DNA of 64,000 nt from Flaveria trinervia (taxonomy: Eukaryota; Streptophyta; Magnoliopsida; Asterales; Asteraceae). Of the stretch, positions 33,382 through 45,985 are shown one piece after another (the stretch's first letter is position 1; every line of letters starts with the position of its first letter). The notes beneath the pieces were generated by a model that saw nothing but the letters and a program-made list of their open reading frames with translations, was not told the origin of the DNA and did not search any database. The translations under genes and the position numbers were made by a program. The DNA lies in the NCBI GenBank assembly GCA_025506515.1, contig CM046453.1:28013882-28077881 (forward strand), read 5' to 3'.

Positions 33382-33716
33382 CCTCTAACTCACACTGAAA
33401 GATTTAAACACTAATACGATCATTCGAGGAAACGACTCAGTTTATGGAAAGTATAGTAAGTCCCTAATTACAGTGGCCAGTTGCGATTAGCCACTTACTT
33501 TACTTTTCATACCCCAAGCATTACCTGTCCTGACTACATCAGTACTTAAATCTACATAAAACACATAAACCACATACCATGCGCACATAATACCGGTTAA
33601 CTTTACGAAAATACCTGATGGCACACAACTACTTAGATTGGCATCCCTTCCCCTTCCATCCTATAAGTTTAAGTTAAGGTTTATTTTGAAAATTTACCCA
33701 TTTCACTTAAACTTTG
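33382..33716 (-). other. untranslated leader of gypsy B
   Basis: Stretch between the primer site and the gag ATG. No ORF or repeat of note. Confidence 0.6.
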
Positions 33717-33728
33717 GCTCTGATACTA
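33717..33728 (-). other. primer binding site of gypsy B
   Basis: The reverse strand reads TAGTATCAGAGC, one base off the initiator-Met tRNA complement TGGTATCAGAGC, three bases inside the LTR end at 33732. Confidence 0.8.
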
Positions 33729-33731
33729 ACT

Positions 33732-36200
33732 TGTAAGGTCATGTTCTAGGGACGCTTACAACTAGTCAACCATTACACATAAAACATACATTTACAGTTA
33801 TTTTAAATAAACATTCGTAGCGGAAACATTCAAAAATGGCATTTCATTTCTTCGTAAAAACTTTTACAAAATAATGCATCATTTGTCGGTTACAAAATTA
33901 CATTTGTTGTATTACATCACAAAGACTTTATATAAATTGATGCCATCCAAAAGAGCTGAGCAGCTGCCTCGTGCCAACCTCATCAACATGTACCTGCCAA
34001 CTGAAAATGCATAAAAGTCAGCGTTGCTGAGTGAGTTCTAGTTTTATAATAAAACATACTTTTCATTCGTAAAACCATTCTTTCTTTCAAAATCATAATA
34101 TACTTTACTTTCGTTCGTGATCATACATCGTACATACATACAGATAATATCATTATTATCTTAATCATTATTTTGTACTTACTTTCATTCATTCATCATT
34201 TCATTCCTTACTTTCATCATCACCATGAACTTTACCCTTAATGCTCGTGATACTGTGCCTAAGCCTATAAAAGACCTTCATCGGTGGTGCCCAGCACCAA
34301 GTGGTCACAGTACCTAAGGTAAAGTTCAGGTATACCGTTGTCATATGCTATGGCCTTCATGCTCGTTATACTAGACCTAAGCCTATAAAAGACCTTCATC
34401 GGTGGTGCCCAGCACCAAGTGGTCACAGTACCTAAGGCACGCAACAATGGTTCATCCATATGGTCAATCACAAAGAAAGACCCCAATGTGCATCCTTTGG
34501 CGTAGCTGACCCGCACACCGTTGAGCTAACACCTACAATGGGTGTGCACCTCCATACATTTACTTGCAAGCCTTTCTTACATTCATTCATTCATTAACAC
34601 ATGCATTCATCATCTTGTTCCTCTTTCATTATCTTTCACTTTACGTTACATAATACTTCGTTCATTCATTATCATAACACGTAAAGTCATGGGAAAGATA
34701 AACATACATCATCATAAGGAAGATAAACATATCATTCATACATCATCATGCAAGGCATCATCATACATAGCATACATCATGTATAACCATGCAACATCAT
34801 TATCATCACCATCATTATGCATATGCATCCATCACACATCATTACATGCCCATCATACCATCTATGACCCTAAAAGTCAACTTACATAACCCTCGGGAAT
34901 CTCCTAGGTCAAAGCCTACATTTGTCTTTTCTCAAAAAGTCAGAAAAATCTAAGTATTCATCCGCATTTCCTATAGTTCATCCGTATTTGCTATAGTTCA
35001 TCCGTATTTGCTATAGTTCATCCGCATTAGTCTTACTTCATCCGCATTTGTTCATCCACATTGGCGTTACTCATCCGCATTTCATGTACTTAGTCAAATG
35101 CTCATCTGCATTTCATGCACTTAGTCAATGTTCATCCGCATTGACTTCATCCGCATTTGACTTCATCCGCATTGGCTTAGTCAATGGTTAATGTTCATCC
35201 GCATTAACCCTTTCCATCCGCATTTCCCAAACAGTCAAATGCTCATCCACATTTCATGCACTTAATCAATGTTCATACACATTGACTTCATCCGCATTTG
35301 ACTTCATTCGCATTGGCTTACTCAATGGTTAATGTTCATCCGCATTAACCCTTTCCATCCGCATTTCCCAGACAGTAAAATGCTCATCCGCATTTCATGC
35401 ACTTAGTCAATGTTCATCCGCATTTAATTCATCCGCATATGACTTCATCCGCATTGGCTTACTCAATGGTTAATGTTCATCAGCATTAACCCTTTCCATC
35501 CGCATTGACTTCCAAACACTTAGGCAGATTTAAAAACTTAACATCTGAGCCTAAAATATCATATTCGATTTCCATGCACCATTCATCATGTTCTAAGCTT
35601 AAATCTTACCCTCTAAGCCTTAGAAACACAATCATACATCATCAAGCATGAACATAGTCACACATCACATCATAACATCATCATACACACATTCAAGCGT
35701 ACAGGTCCGAAACCCAGTTTAATAAAAACATACATTCATGCATTTCCAGCCCCAAAATCAGTTAAAAACCAGTAAAAGAGGGGTCCTGGAACTCACCTTT
35801 GCAGCTCTTGAGTATGGATTCTTCCAAAGTCGTTTGCAAATTGAATTCAACCTCCTAGAAACCCACTAAAAACATACCCGAACACATACAAACACACATA
35901 AGCATAAACCCGAGGATATGACCAGTTACGAACACCATAAAAGCATGAATTCTTACCTTGAATTCGAATTCTTTCTTCTTGTTCTTCTTCAAACCTGAGC
36001 TCTGCTCTTTCTCACTCTAAAATCCGAACTCAAAAGTGAAAAGTGGCATGGCATGGACAGCCATGCTACTTTTGTGCTACATAAAAAGTAAATCTTGTAC
36101 TTTTACATATTTAACCCCTCATCTTAGGTTAAATAGCATTTCTTTCTTTTCCTTTGCTTTATTCTTCTCCTTCTTTGACTTTAAAATAACCGGTGTTACA
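33732..36200 (-). repeat. 5' LTR of gypsy B
   Basis: 2469 bp from TGTAAGGTCATG to CCGGTGTTACA. It is near-identical by eye to the left LTR over most of its length, including the 118-bp duplication and the catccgcatt array (34960-35510). The immediate right flank CTCTG is the target duplication. Confidence 0.95.
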
Positions 36201-36205
36201 CTCTG

Positions 36206-37064
36206 TGAGTGAGAAAAGCCATCTGCTGGACTATTTCTATGTATTCCAGATCATTTGGATGAATACAGTCCAGGTCTTCAAGAGTGAAAGGAGAGTTGCC
36301 GTAGCTTTCATTAGAAGACATAAAAGCTTGAGAGGAGCTTGTCTCTTAGAATGGGCTTCCTTGAGTGTAGTTCTCCCTTGGTGTGTTTGGGAAGGTGATG
36401 AAAGAACCCTTTCGTAAGTTGTCAGGGTAGCATATGAGATGATATTGGGGTTCCATGCTATCCCTTTCAACCACATGCAGGGTTGAACCCATTTGATTGT
36501 TGGAGTTGCCAGATGAACCTTGCATGCTCATCTCCATCTGGTAGCCACTAAGAATCCATATAACTCTGTCAGAGTAAGAGTTTTGAGATTTTCAGTCCTC
36601 TTGATCACCACACAGTAGTGTGTCCACTGCCTAGGAAGTGAGGACATGAACTTACTTACAATGTCTCTGTTCTCAAGAGGAACTCCTCCATCCACAAGGG
36701 TATCCACAATCTCAACATACCTGAAGTATTGCTGAGTCATGGTTTCACCTATTTTGAAGGTGAAGTATACAAACTACTGCTTTAGGAGATCCTTCTTGTT
36801 CTCCTTAGCTTCAGAAGAACCCTCATACATCAGTTTCAGTGCATCCCATAGCTGCTTATCTGTTTTGCACTTCTTGAAAACTCTGTACACAGAGTTTGGA
36901 AGGGCAGTTTGAAGGGCTGTCATGGCTTTCCTGTCAATCTCTACTCTCTTCCTATCTTCATCAGAGTAGTTAGCCACATCCTTGGGGATCATACCAGCAC
37001 CAGTAGCAGAGGGGGTACTAGGTATGAAAGGTCCATTCTCAATAGACTCCCACATTCTTAAACT
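36206..37064 (-). pseudogene. copia A gag, central part (UBN2-like)
   Basis: Middle segment of the gag of A between the B and C insertions. It reads MWESIENGPFIPSTPSATG, then KDVANYSDEDRKRVEIDRKA, FKKCKTDKQLWDALKLMYEG, KENKKDLLKQ, FTFKIGETMTQQYFRYVEIV and MSSLPRQWTHYCVVIKR. This is the typical copia gag (UBN2/DUF4219-like) core. It is in reading order with the zinc-knuckle part at 23906-25296, which follows directly once B and one copy of CTCTG are removed. Confidence 0.9.
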
Positions 37065-38024
37065 TTGGACCATACCAAAGTAGTTTAACCTCTTAAACTT
37101 AAAAATGCAGCGGATTAATACCTTAACATTTATCATTAGTAATCTGAAAACGGAAGGCTTATAACATATCATCAACAAACCCAAGAACATAGGATCATTT
37201 ATATGTGTTTGAACTAGCTTGTAATAAGAAATAACAACCCAATAACAACCCAAAACGAGTCATACAAACTACCTTTAGTAAAGCTGCTGAAAAACGATTT
37301 TGGGTGAAAAGATGATGTTCTTCAACAGCCAAAACACCAAGAAAAGGTGTCCTCAAGCATTCATACCCACAAGCATCAAGCGTACACCATTCTTGCTAGG
37401 ATTTGAGCACCAAAACGACCAAGAAGATGCTACTGTAACATCTTCCAGCCCCAAAACGAACAAAAGGGTGCTGCTGGAACAACTTCCAGCCGAGAATCTC
37501 TTCAAGAAAGGAGAGTACCTTTTGTTTTGTGGTCCTTGCATGTGAGAGAGGGAAGAAGATGGAGTGTGTGTGTTCTATGTGTTCTAAGGTTCTAAGACCT
37601 AATGGAAACAAAAGTAGAACCCCATCTAAAAAGAGGGTGGCCGAATGCATACCCTTTAAGGGTTTTCCCCCCAAAATTCACTTTTTATTTTTGTAAATTA
37701 AATTAGAATAAGTTATGTAATTAGCCCTTTAATTATATAACTTATACACACACACTCCTATTAGTTGATGTTATTTAACCAATTTAAACAACATTACAAA
37801 TAATATCCATGAACAAAATATCCATATAGGTTGTTCAATCTCATATGCAACTTATTTAGAAAACCCATTTTCTAAATTGGTGAATTTATTTAATTGCATG
37901 ATCATATCATCAATTAAATATTAATTGGTGTTTACTAAGCTTGTTATTGGGTATGACCCGACTTGGATCATAACGTACTAACCACATCAATGTTCTATGT
38001 GTCTTGGGCATAAAGAATCCAACA
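37065..38024 (-). repeat. 3' LTR of copia C
   Basis: 960 bp from TTGGACCATACC to GAATCCAACA. The family's terminal tgttgggtttg is missing on the outer side. It carries the purine-rich agagggtggccgaatgc block also seen in the LTR at 63330. Confidence 0.93.
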
Positions 38025-38036
38025 ATCTCCCACTTG
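38025..38036 (-). other. polypurine tract of copia C
   Basis: The reverse strand reads GCAAGTGGGAGAT just before the LTR start TGTTGGATTC. Confidence 0.75.
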
Positions 38037-38899
38037 CACAAGATTCATAAAAGATTGATGCAAGCAACAAATACCGCCTAACAACGGTTTACTACCCTTA
38101 ATACGCATGATTGAAAGCCATTCAATAACATCATCCCCTTCAAGTATCCAACTTGAAATGATTTAGGTGAATCAATCATTTATCCTTTTGTTTTAGATGT
38201 CATGTTAAATCCAAGGACATAGAATGATCATTCCTTGTTGATTTAACTTAATCAGGCCTTAGACATCTTTCTCTCAACGAATAAGAGGAACAAATTCCAT
38301 CTTGACTACATACGTTTTTCACAATCACCTCGTGTCACACCTGAACATAGCCTTATGTATTGCCCATTATTTCAGAGCAGTGAAGAACTAGCTCAAAGTA
38401 TAACATTTGGTGAATATCAAAACCCAATATGTATCTCATGTCGGAGGATACCAAATGATATTCACCTTTTCTCAAATTTACTTATGATCAATCCAGAAGA
38501 TTCCATGTGGTAAAATTGAGATGCGGGTCAGTCCAATATTTGTATCCCATAAATATCTATGAACCTTGGCAGTAACCAATTGCTCTATATTCATTCCTTA
38601 TGAATATCCACCAATCCATGTTCATAATAGTCTTACGTTCATATTTGTTCCCACAAACATGACCGACTACGGGCATTTAGAATAATAACATATTCATGGA
38701 TCTATACATGCTAAAATGAATATAACTCAAAATATCAGAAGTATATAAAGAGTTAAATATTACATTGTTTCAAACTTTTAAATACTAAACAGATCAATTC
38801 CAATCACTAGAATATCAAAGTCCTAAGGCACAAGTATGACTTTCATGCTTTGCCCTCTCAAGGAGCTTCGTGAGTGGATCCGCAATGTATTGATCGATG

Positions 38900-41760
38900 T
38901 GAACTTTACGAATACATATTTTCCCCTTTTCAACTTCATCCCTTATGCAGTTGAATTTCCGCTCAATGTGCCTAGCCTTTTGAAGAGGGCAAGGTACCTT
39001 GATTCATGTAATCGTACCCTCGTGATCACAAAAGGATTTCTAGGGGTCTTGAATGGTAGAGACCACCCTAGGTAGGTGATAAATTTCTTTATCCATGCAG
39101 CTTCCTGAGCTGCTAATGATGCGGCTATGTATTTGGATTTTGTAGTGGACAATGCTACTCCATTCATAATGAAGACATACCCCGATTGAGAATCATCTCG
39201 AATGATTTGGAAACTTGCATCCGTGTAACCCTTTACAACAAGTTCCTCTCCATCAGATCCGTATATTAGAAACATTTCCTTAGTACTTCTAAGGTATTTC
39301 AATATACTTTTAATAGTCATCTAATGGCTATTATCTGGATTCTGCTAATATCTGCTCGTCATGATTAATGCGCATGACTCGTCCAGTCTAGTGCATATCA
39401 TCGCATACCGATGGATCCTACAGCTGACGCATATGGGATGTCCTTTATTTGATATTGCTTATCCTTTGAGCTTGGACATTGAGATGTACTCAATATTGTC
39501 CCTCCTTGAATAGATACCATACCTTTCTTAGTGTTTTTCCATCTTGAACCTTTTCAAGACTTTAATATATGCACTTTGATTTAAACCTATCAACCGCGTC
39601 GATCTACCCCTATAGATCTTTATTCCCAAATATAGGTGGCTTCATGGAGATTTTATGGAAAAACAACTTCCAAGCCAGGTTTTGACACCTTCCATGGTTG
39701 GAATATCATTTCCAAAAGGTAGTATGTCATTAACCTACAATACTAAGAATGTTATTATGCTCCCACTAGCCTTCGTATATACACAATCCTCATCAGCGTT
39801 CTTGATGAAACCAAATTTTTGATCTCTTCATCAAAACGTTGATTCCAACTTCTCGATGCTAGATTCAATCCATAGATTCATCCTTTTAACTTGCATACTT
39901 TTAGGATGTTGTGGATCGACAAAACCATATGGCTAAACCATATGGACAGTCTCTTCGAGATGTCCATTAAGACAAGCGGTTTTGACATCCATTTGCCAAA
40001 TCTGATAATATCCAGCTATGGCAAATAATATCCTAATTGACTTTTAGCATCGCCACAGGCAAGAAAATTTCATCATAATCAACCCTTGATTTTGAGTGAA
40101 ACCTTTTGCTACAAGTCTTGCTTTGTTAGCATCCAAGTTTCCATGTATATCCATTTTCTTCTTGAAACCCACTTGCATCCAACCGGTTTGGAGTTAAGTG
40201 GAGGGTCAACCAATTCCTAATCTTGATTGACATACATGGACTGCATCTCAACGTTCATGGCATCCAGCCATTTGTCACAATCCAAATTGTACATTGCTTC
40301 ATGGTATGTAGTTTGCTCATCGGAGTCAACCACATAGCATCCATTCATGAAAAATCCATATCTTTCAGGTGGAATGCTAACTTTACCAGATCTGCGAACG
40401 TTTTGTGTGTATTGATCAACCTCTTGATCATCATCAACAACCTCTTGTTGATTGCTAGTGTCAACCAAACGTGTATTGGCTTGTAGATCTTGATCCTCAT
40501 CAAATTCCACTATTCTATACGTTACTCCTTCCATAAGGAACTTAGTTTCCAAGAATTCAGCCTTTCGAGCAATAATTACTCTTGCTCTTGTTGGATCAAA
40601 GAAGTAGTATCCTATATAGTCTTTGGGATATCCAACAAATATACACATAGTGAATAGACTATCTTGGTTAGGGCCATATTTAAAATACGAGTCTTGGAGA
40701 GCATTACGAAAACCCAAAATGATAGAGGTAGTGAGCTTATAGCCATCATAGATTGAACCATATCCAATAGGGTTTGATTTCTCCTTTCAGACACACCATT
40801 ATGTTGTGGTGTTCCAGTTAGAGTAAGTTGTGAGACGATCCCACAACTTCTTAGATGGTACTAAAAACATCACTGAGGTATTCACCTCATCTATCTAAAC
40901 GAAGAACTTTAAGAGTTTTATTGAGTTGATTTTCTACTTCATTCTTGAAGATTTTGAACATTTCAAAAGCTTCATGTTTGTGTGTCATCATGTACACATA
41001 ACCATAGCGACTATTATCGTCAGTAAGGTAATGAGTATCTTTAATCATTTCTAGTCATTGTCTTAAAAGGCCACATACATCCGAATGTATGATACCTAAT
41101 AATTCTTTTGCCCTATCGTTAGTCCCACTAAAGGGCGACTTGGTCATCTAGCTTGTAAACAAGATTCACACTTATCGAATGAAACATTTTCATTTTTTTT
41201 TCAAAAGACCACTCTTTTGAGGCATTTGAATCTGATTCTTGTTTTATGTGACCAAGATGACAATGTCAAAGATAAGAATCACTTAAAACCATTTTAAGTT
41301 TCTTGGTGCTTGTTTGGTATAATGAGCTATTATAGGATGAATCATTATGAACCAATTCATAGATTTCATTAAAAGGCATAGCCTTGAAATAAAATACATC
41401 ATCCATACAAACATAAATACCATCGTTAACAAACTTTAATTCATTATCACATTGTTCTAAAAGGGAAAACAAAATTGTTCCTAGTCTAACTAGGAGCATA
41501 CAAAATGTTCTTAAGACAACTTCCAAACTATTGAAAGTTTCAAAATATTGTCTCTTTGGGCCTCGACATCAACTTTTTCTCCGTTGCCCATGTAGAGACT
41601 AGTGTCTCCCTTCTTGAAGTGCTTATTTCTTTTGAACCCCTGCAACAAATGCATATGTGAGTTCCACATCCGGTATCCAATACCCATGTGTTTGAAGAAA
41701 TAACATTTCAACCAATGTGAATTATGAAAGTTGTACTTGAGGTTTGCCCAGTATCCCTCT
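38900..41760 (-). pseudogene. copia C pol remnant
   Basis: Decayed copia pol on the minus strand. A protease-side segment with HLLQGFKRNKHFKKGDTSL is at 41511-41711. The integrase downstream of 41260 is broken. An integrase C-terminal and linker block is at 40217-40717, with FVGYPKDYIGYYFFDP and RRSGKVSIPPERYGF. RT remnants lie at 39330-40210 in several frames. RNase H at 38943-39320 shows ILKYLRSTKEMFLIYG, YTDASFQ and STTKSKYIAA. The catalytic RT motif cannot be confirmed. The RNase H and PPERY linker identify the superfamily with confidence; the lineage within copia is not assigned. Confidence 0.85.
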
Positions 41761-42628
41761 TATTTCTCAACTCTTTGAGATAGGTTGGACAATTCCTTTC
41801 CAATGTCCTATCTCTCCATACTCAAAGCATGGATCGTTCTTCGTTACCTTAGGCTTCTCAAGCTTAGGCTTTGGAGGTTCCGTTTTAGCCTTTCCTTTCC
41901 CCTTTCCTTTGATGTATCCCTTTCCTTTTGCAACATTTGCCTTGGGATCAAGAGTGGCCTTTTATTATTGCCTTCCTCATTGATCGAGAGAACAGGTAGA
42001 ACCTTTCTACCCATTTCTGTCTCAGTTGTTTTGAGCATTGCGTGAAGCTCACCAATGCTCTTGTCCCACCCGTTCATATTGTAATTTATTATGAACGTCT
42101 CAAACCTTTTAGTTAGGCCATTAAGGATCAAATCCGTGGCTAGCTCTTTTGAGACGGGACAATTAAGCCTCTCGAGGCGATCAACGTGGCATTTCATCTT
42201 AAGAACATAAGATGATACCGATTGGGTTTCTCCCTATATGACACGCATAAAGTGCTCGAACCGTTTCGAAGCGCTCTACCCTAGCTTGTTGAAGGAACAT
42301 TTCCTTCAACTGGGTAATTATGTCATATGCCCATGTTGCTCCAAGTCCTTTTGGAGTCCGGAGAATCATAGTTCCCAACATGAGGCAGGAACCTGCATGG
42401 AATCCTCAGTGTATTGAAGCCAATCGTCATAGGCCTCAACATCCTCAGGGTCGGGTTGGTCAGGAATAGGATCGTCAAGGACATAGGCCCTTTTCTCTTA
42501 CTTGAGAACAATTCTCAATTTCGATACAAGTCCATAAAGTTATTATGGTTAAGACGATCCCTTTCTAAGATGGTTCTCAGTGATAGGGTAGGGACGGTCG
42601 GGGTGGTAGCATTATTGTTTGCGGCCAT
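41761..42628 (-). pseudogene. copia C gag
   Basis: Starts at ATG 42626-42628 (MAANNNATTPTVPTLSLR), followed by RLNHNNFMDLYRNLRIVLK and KRAYVLDDPIP. Through two or three frameshifts it reaches 41844-42197 with MKCHVDRLERLNCPVSKEL, ILNGLTKRFETFIINYNMNG and ELHAMLKTTETEM. This is the copia gag core of a group different from A and E2. Frameshifts near 42200 and 42380 and stops make it non-functional. Confidence 0.85.
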
Positions 42629-44073
42629 TTCTACAAATTACGAAGTTCTTATAGTATTTCTGAAAATTGTATTTTAATTATTAATACCCTTTACACGTCT
42701 CATAGACATTTAATAATTAAAATCTAGAATCCAACGTTACATTTAAATGATGGTTAGGTGACCTTTATTCTATTATTTAAATTAACAAGGTAGTTAACAT
42801 TTGACAATTGCAACCTATTGCAACTTCTAGCTTTATGGGATCGGTTAAACATCTTATGTTTAGTCGGCATGTAAAATCCCATCAACACCATTGTACGCCA
42901 TGCTTCGGTGACCCTATGCACATGGTTTCCAATTCAAGTCGTCCTACTTACACACACGTGTGAGTTTACACATACAAGTGGTTAGGTGACCTTTATCCCA
43001 CAAGTATGTTAAGCCACCTCAAACAACAAGTTCCCTAAAAGTGATTAGGTGACCTTTATTCCACAAGTAGTTCTCAAGTGATTCGAGTGTTATGTAAAAG
43101 GATGGTGTTAAACTTGTTTCCAAAGTGATTTAAGTTTCCATTAATTCTAGTTATGAAAACTCTATATACCTTGTATTCGCATGCTTTCAAATACATGGTA
43201 CCCTATGGTTCTCATTTATAAAACCTCTTTTATTTTGAAATCATTAATCCTTTTAATAACCTTTTATTAGTCACTTAATGATTAGTAACCAAAAAATTCA
43301 GCTTGTTATGATAATTTATTTAGATTGTTAAGCATATCCATATATCAAACAATCAACATAAAATGAATAATCAAACAAGCATATATCAAACAACCACATG
43401 TGCATAACCATAGCCACTATGTTGACAACACTTGTTTGCCATCACAAGTGTTGTCATTTGGTCTTTCCTAAGGGTTGAACACAACATAAAAGATGAGATC
43501 TCCAAAGACCCCCACTTGAACTTGCATCCAAATGCTTCAAGTCCTTCTCTTGTGTCTTCCTTTTTGCTTCCATCTTGTGCATCTTCTTTTACAAAATTTA
43601 TATCCTAATACAAATTTTCTAATAAAAGAAAACATACTTAATCTATCTATTACGTCACAAATGAATGAATAAATAAATTACATCCAAATACAAGCACAAA
43701 GGAACAATTATTACAACCTATAAGAATGAATACAACCAACAAAAACATCCATTCAAAACCAAATCAACACAAGGTCAAGGCTAGGTTATGCACCAATATG
43801 AATCATCATATACAACATCCAAGAACCAAATAAACCCCCATATGACCCTAAATTTTCAGCCAACATAAACCAAGAATTTAGGGTCTTTTGTCCAAACAAA
43901 AACATAATCAACTACTTGATATCTGTCTTCAAGGTTTAATCACTAGCATGTTAGATACAACCTTGAAAGGTTGGGGATTTATTATCATCACCACAAAACA
44001 GCCCCTTTAAGGTTGTTAAAGCCTCATAAAAACAATTTTACAAGACAAAAGAAACCAGTCATCCACATATCCG
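42629..44073 (-). other. long untranslated leader of copia C
   Basis: About 1.45 kb between primer site and gag ATG without a coding frame. It includes three copies of a motif ttaggtgacctttat (42754, 42982, 43046), two of them followed by ccacaagta, spaced about 230 and 60 bp apart. Confidence 0.6.
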
Positions 44074-44087
44074 GCTCTAGATGCCAA
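44074..44087 (-). other. primer binding site of copia C (variant)
   Basis: The reverse strand reads TTGGCATCTAGAGC beside the LTR end, resembling the initiator-Met site TGGTATCAGAGC with one substitution and one inserted base. A different tRNA or a mutated site is possible. Confidence 0.6.
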
Positions 44088-45054
44088 TGTTGGGTTTGTT
44101 GGACCATACCAAAGTAGTTTAACCTCTTAAACTTAAAAATGCAGCGGATTAATACCTTAAAATTTATCATTAGTAATCTGAAAATGGAAGGCTTATAACA
44201 TATCCAACACAAACCAAGAACATAGGATCATTTATATGTGTTTGAACTAGCTTGTAATAAGAAATAACACCCAATAACAACCCAAAACGAGTCATACAAA
44301 CTACCTTTAGTAAAGCTGCTGAAAAACGATTTTGGGTGAAAAGATGATGTTGTTCAACAGCCAAAACACCAAGAAAAGGTGTCCTCAAGCATTCATACCC
44401 AAAGCATCAAGCGTACACCCTTCTTGCTTGGATTTGAGCACCAAAACGACCAAGAAGATGCTGCTGGAACATCTTCCAGCCCCAAAACGAACAAAAGGGT
44501 GTTGCTGGAACAACTTCCAGCCGAGAATCTCTTCAAGAAAGGAGAGTACCTTTTGTTTGTGTGGTCCTTGCATGTGAGAGAGGGAAGAAGATGGAGTGTG
44601 TGTGTTCTACGTGTTCTAAGGTTCTAAGACCTAATGGAAACAAAAGTAGAACCCCATCTAAAAAGAGGGTGGCCGAATGCATACCTTTAAGGGTTTTCCC
44701 CCCAAAATTCCCTTTTATTTTTGTAAATTAAATTAGAATAAGTTATGTAATTAGCCCTTTAATTATATAACTTATACACACACACACACTCTATTAGTTG
44801 ATGTTATTTAACCAATTTAAACAACATTACAAATAATATCCATGAACAAAATATTCATATAGGTTGTTCAATCTCATATGCAACTTATTTAGAAAACCCA
44901 TTTTCTAATTGGTGAATTTATTTAATTGCATGATCATATCATCAAATAAATATTAATTGGTGTTTGCTAATCTTGTTATTGGGTATGACCCGACTTGGAT
45001 CATAACGTACTAACCACATCAATGTTCTATGTGTCTTGGGTATAAAGAATCCAA
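44088..45054 (-). repeat. 5' LTR of copia C
   Basis: 967 bp from TGTTGGGTTTGTTGG to AAGAATCCAA, closely matching 37065-38024. The inner end is intact; the outer end lacks the final CA. Confidence 0.93.
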
Positions 45055-45101
45055 GAGTTCATGGTTCCAGTTTCCATATCGGTCTCGAAAATGGATGCCA
45101 T
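45055..45101 (-). pseudogene. copia A gag, N-terminal end
   Basis: ATG at 45099-45101, reading MASIFETDMETGTMNS, then cut by element C. The following part resumes at 37064 with LRMWESIENG. The normal copia gag has roughly 30-40 residues between these motifs, so some host sequence was lost at the C insertion. Confidence 0.75.
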
Positions 45102-45171
45102 TTGAAAAGTGAAGTATTTGTGTGTGTGAGGGATCTTAAGATGGTGAGATCTTATATCAAGAGCCTGGAAA

Positions 45172-45183
45172 GCTCTGATACCA
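45172..45183 (-). other. primer binding site of copia A
   Basis: The reverse strand reads TGGTATCAGAGC, two bases from the LTR end at 45186. It is an exact initiator-Met tRNA complement. Confidence 0.92.
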
Positions 45184-45185
45184 AA

Positions 45186-45980
45186 TGCAGGACCGGTGAA
45201 GGGGGTCACTTACAACACAACAACACAAAGACGAGATTAACCAACTTAATCAAACAGTAAACTGGATTAACCACAAATGAGACACTAAGAACACAAGTAA
45301 TATATGAGACATAACAAAATAACACAAGTGTATGGTTTTCAAGAATGCAGTATATTGCTTTCTCTATGTTCTATTACAAGTGTTACAAAGCATATTAGAA
45401 AGATACAAGAACATGAGATACTTATACTACATCCTACAGCCGGTTATACTTTGAAAGCCATCTGGATATAATTGACTAGAAACACAAACAAAATTAATTG
45501 TAGAGACAAAAGGCAGATTGCATTTTGACTAGTGACTATGACATGCCATAGCTCATGTCCTTATCTATTACAAAAAGGATAAAGTACATGAATTAGAAAG
45601 TTACAGACTCAAGACCTCAATGTACAGTTACCAAAAGCATGGACCTTTTCACCAACTCATGTAAGTTGGTGACATTACAGAGACACATCAAAAAGGTGTC
45701 GAGCTTTATGGTAAAGTACAGCAGATAAAGCACGTGTCAAAAGTCTTTGGAAGAAATCTGTCTTCATGAGTTGAAGCTTCGAAAGACTTGTCTCTGAGGC
45801 TTCGAAAGACTTCATCTTTGGCTTCGGAAGATATTGGTCTTGGCTTCGGAGATTTCACACTTATAATATTTATGTTGTATGTGTGAAACTTCCTAAGCAT
45901 TTTTCTTCAATGCACTTGTGTAGCATGCAAGATAGACTTAGGATGTTTGGGTTGCATCAGCCTCTTTATTAATCTCTACA
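45186..45980 (-). repeat. 5' LTR of copia A
   Basis: 795 bp from TGCAGGACCGG to TCTCTACA, followed by the target duplication CTTTC. Same blocks as 15321-16073; more substitutions between the pair than seen between the LTRs of B, in agreement with A being older. Confidence 0.95.
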
Positions 45981-45985
45981 CTTTC

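Larger units (their letters stand above)
25302..36200 (-). mobile_element. Ty3/gypsy chromovirus B inserted in gag of copia A
   Basis: Minus-strand element with long LTRs (2469 bp on the right; 3428 bp on the left including a 944-bp solo LTR and its 5-bp duplication). The LTRs begin TGTAACACC on the coding strand and the target duplication is a perfect CTCTG. Domain order gag, protease, RT, RNase H, integrase, then a C-terminal chromodomain remnant, places it in the chromovirus lineage (Tekay/Del-like, from LTR length and the long LTR start TGTAACACCC). Pol is disrupted by scattered stops. Confidence 0.95.
37065..45054 (-). mobile_element. copia element C inserted in gag of copia A
   Basis: Minus-strand copia element with two similar LTRs (37065-38024 and 44088-45054), a variant primer site beside the right LTR and a polypurine tract beside the left LTR. 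Its gag, protease, integrase, RT and RNase H are in order but full of stops. The outer ends are defective: the left outer end lacks the first 11 bases and the right outer end lacks the last 2 bases of the LTR as defined by the solo copy at 26842-27785. No target duplication is visible. Confidence 0.93.
15321..45980 (-). mobile_element. copia element A (nested host element)
   Basis: A Ty1/copia element on the minus strand. Its 5' LTR is 45186-45980 and its 3' LTR 15321-16073, with the primer site at 45172-45183 and a polypurine tract at 16074-16088. The direct repeats CTTTC at 15316-15320 and 45981-45985 are a perfect 5-bp target duplication, which proves that both outer ends belong to one insertion. 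Gypsy B (25302-36200) and copia C (37065-45054) lie inside gag. Without them A is roughly 11.8 kb, long for a copia element because of the 3.5-kb extra ORF between pol and the 3' LTR. Gag and pol carry stops. Confidence 0.95.

Noticed and set aside
37065..37070. Target duplication for copia C from the flanking bases aactt and gagtt
   Set aside because: Only partial match, and both outer LTR ends are missing bases, so no duplication can be claimed.
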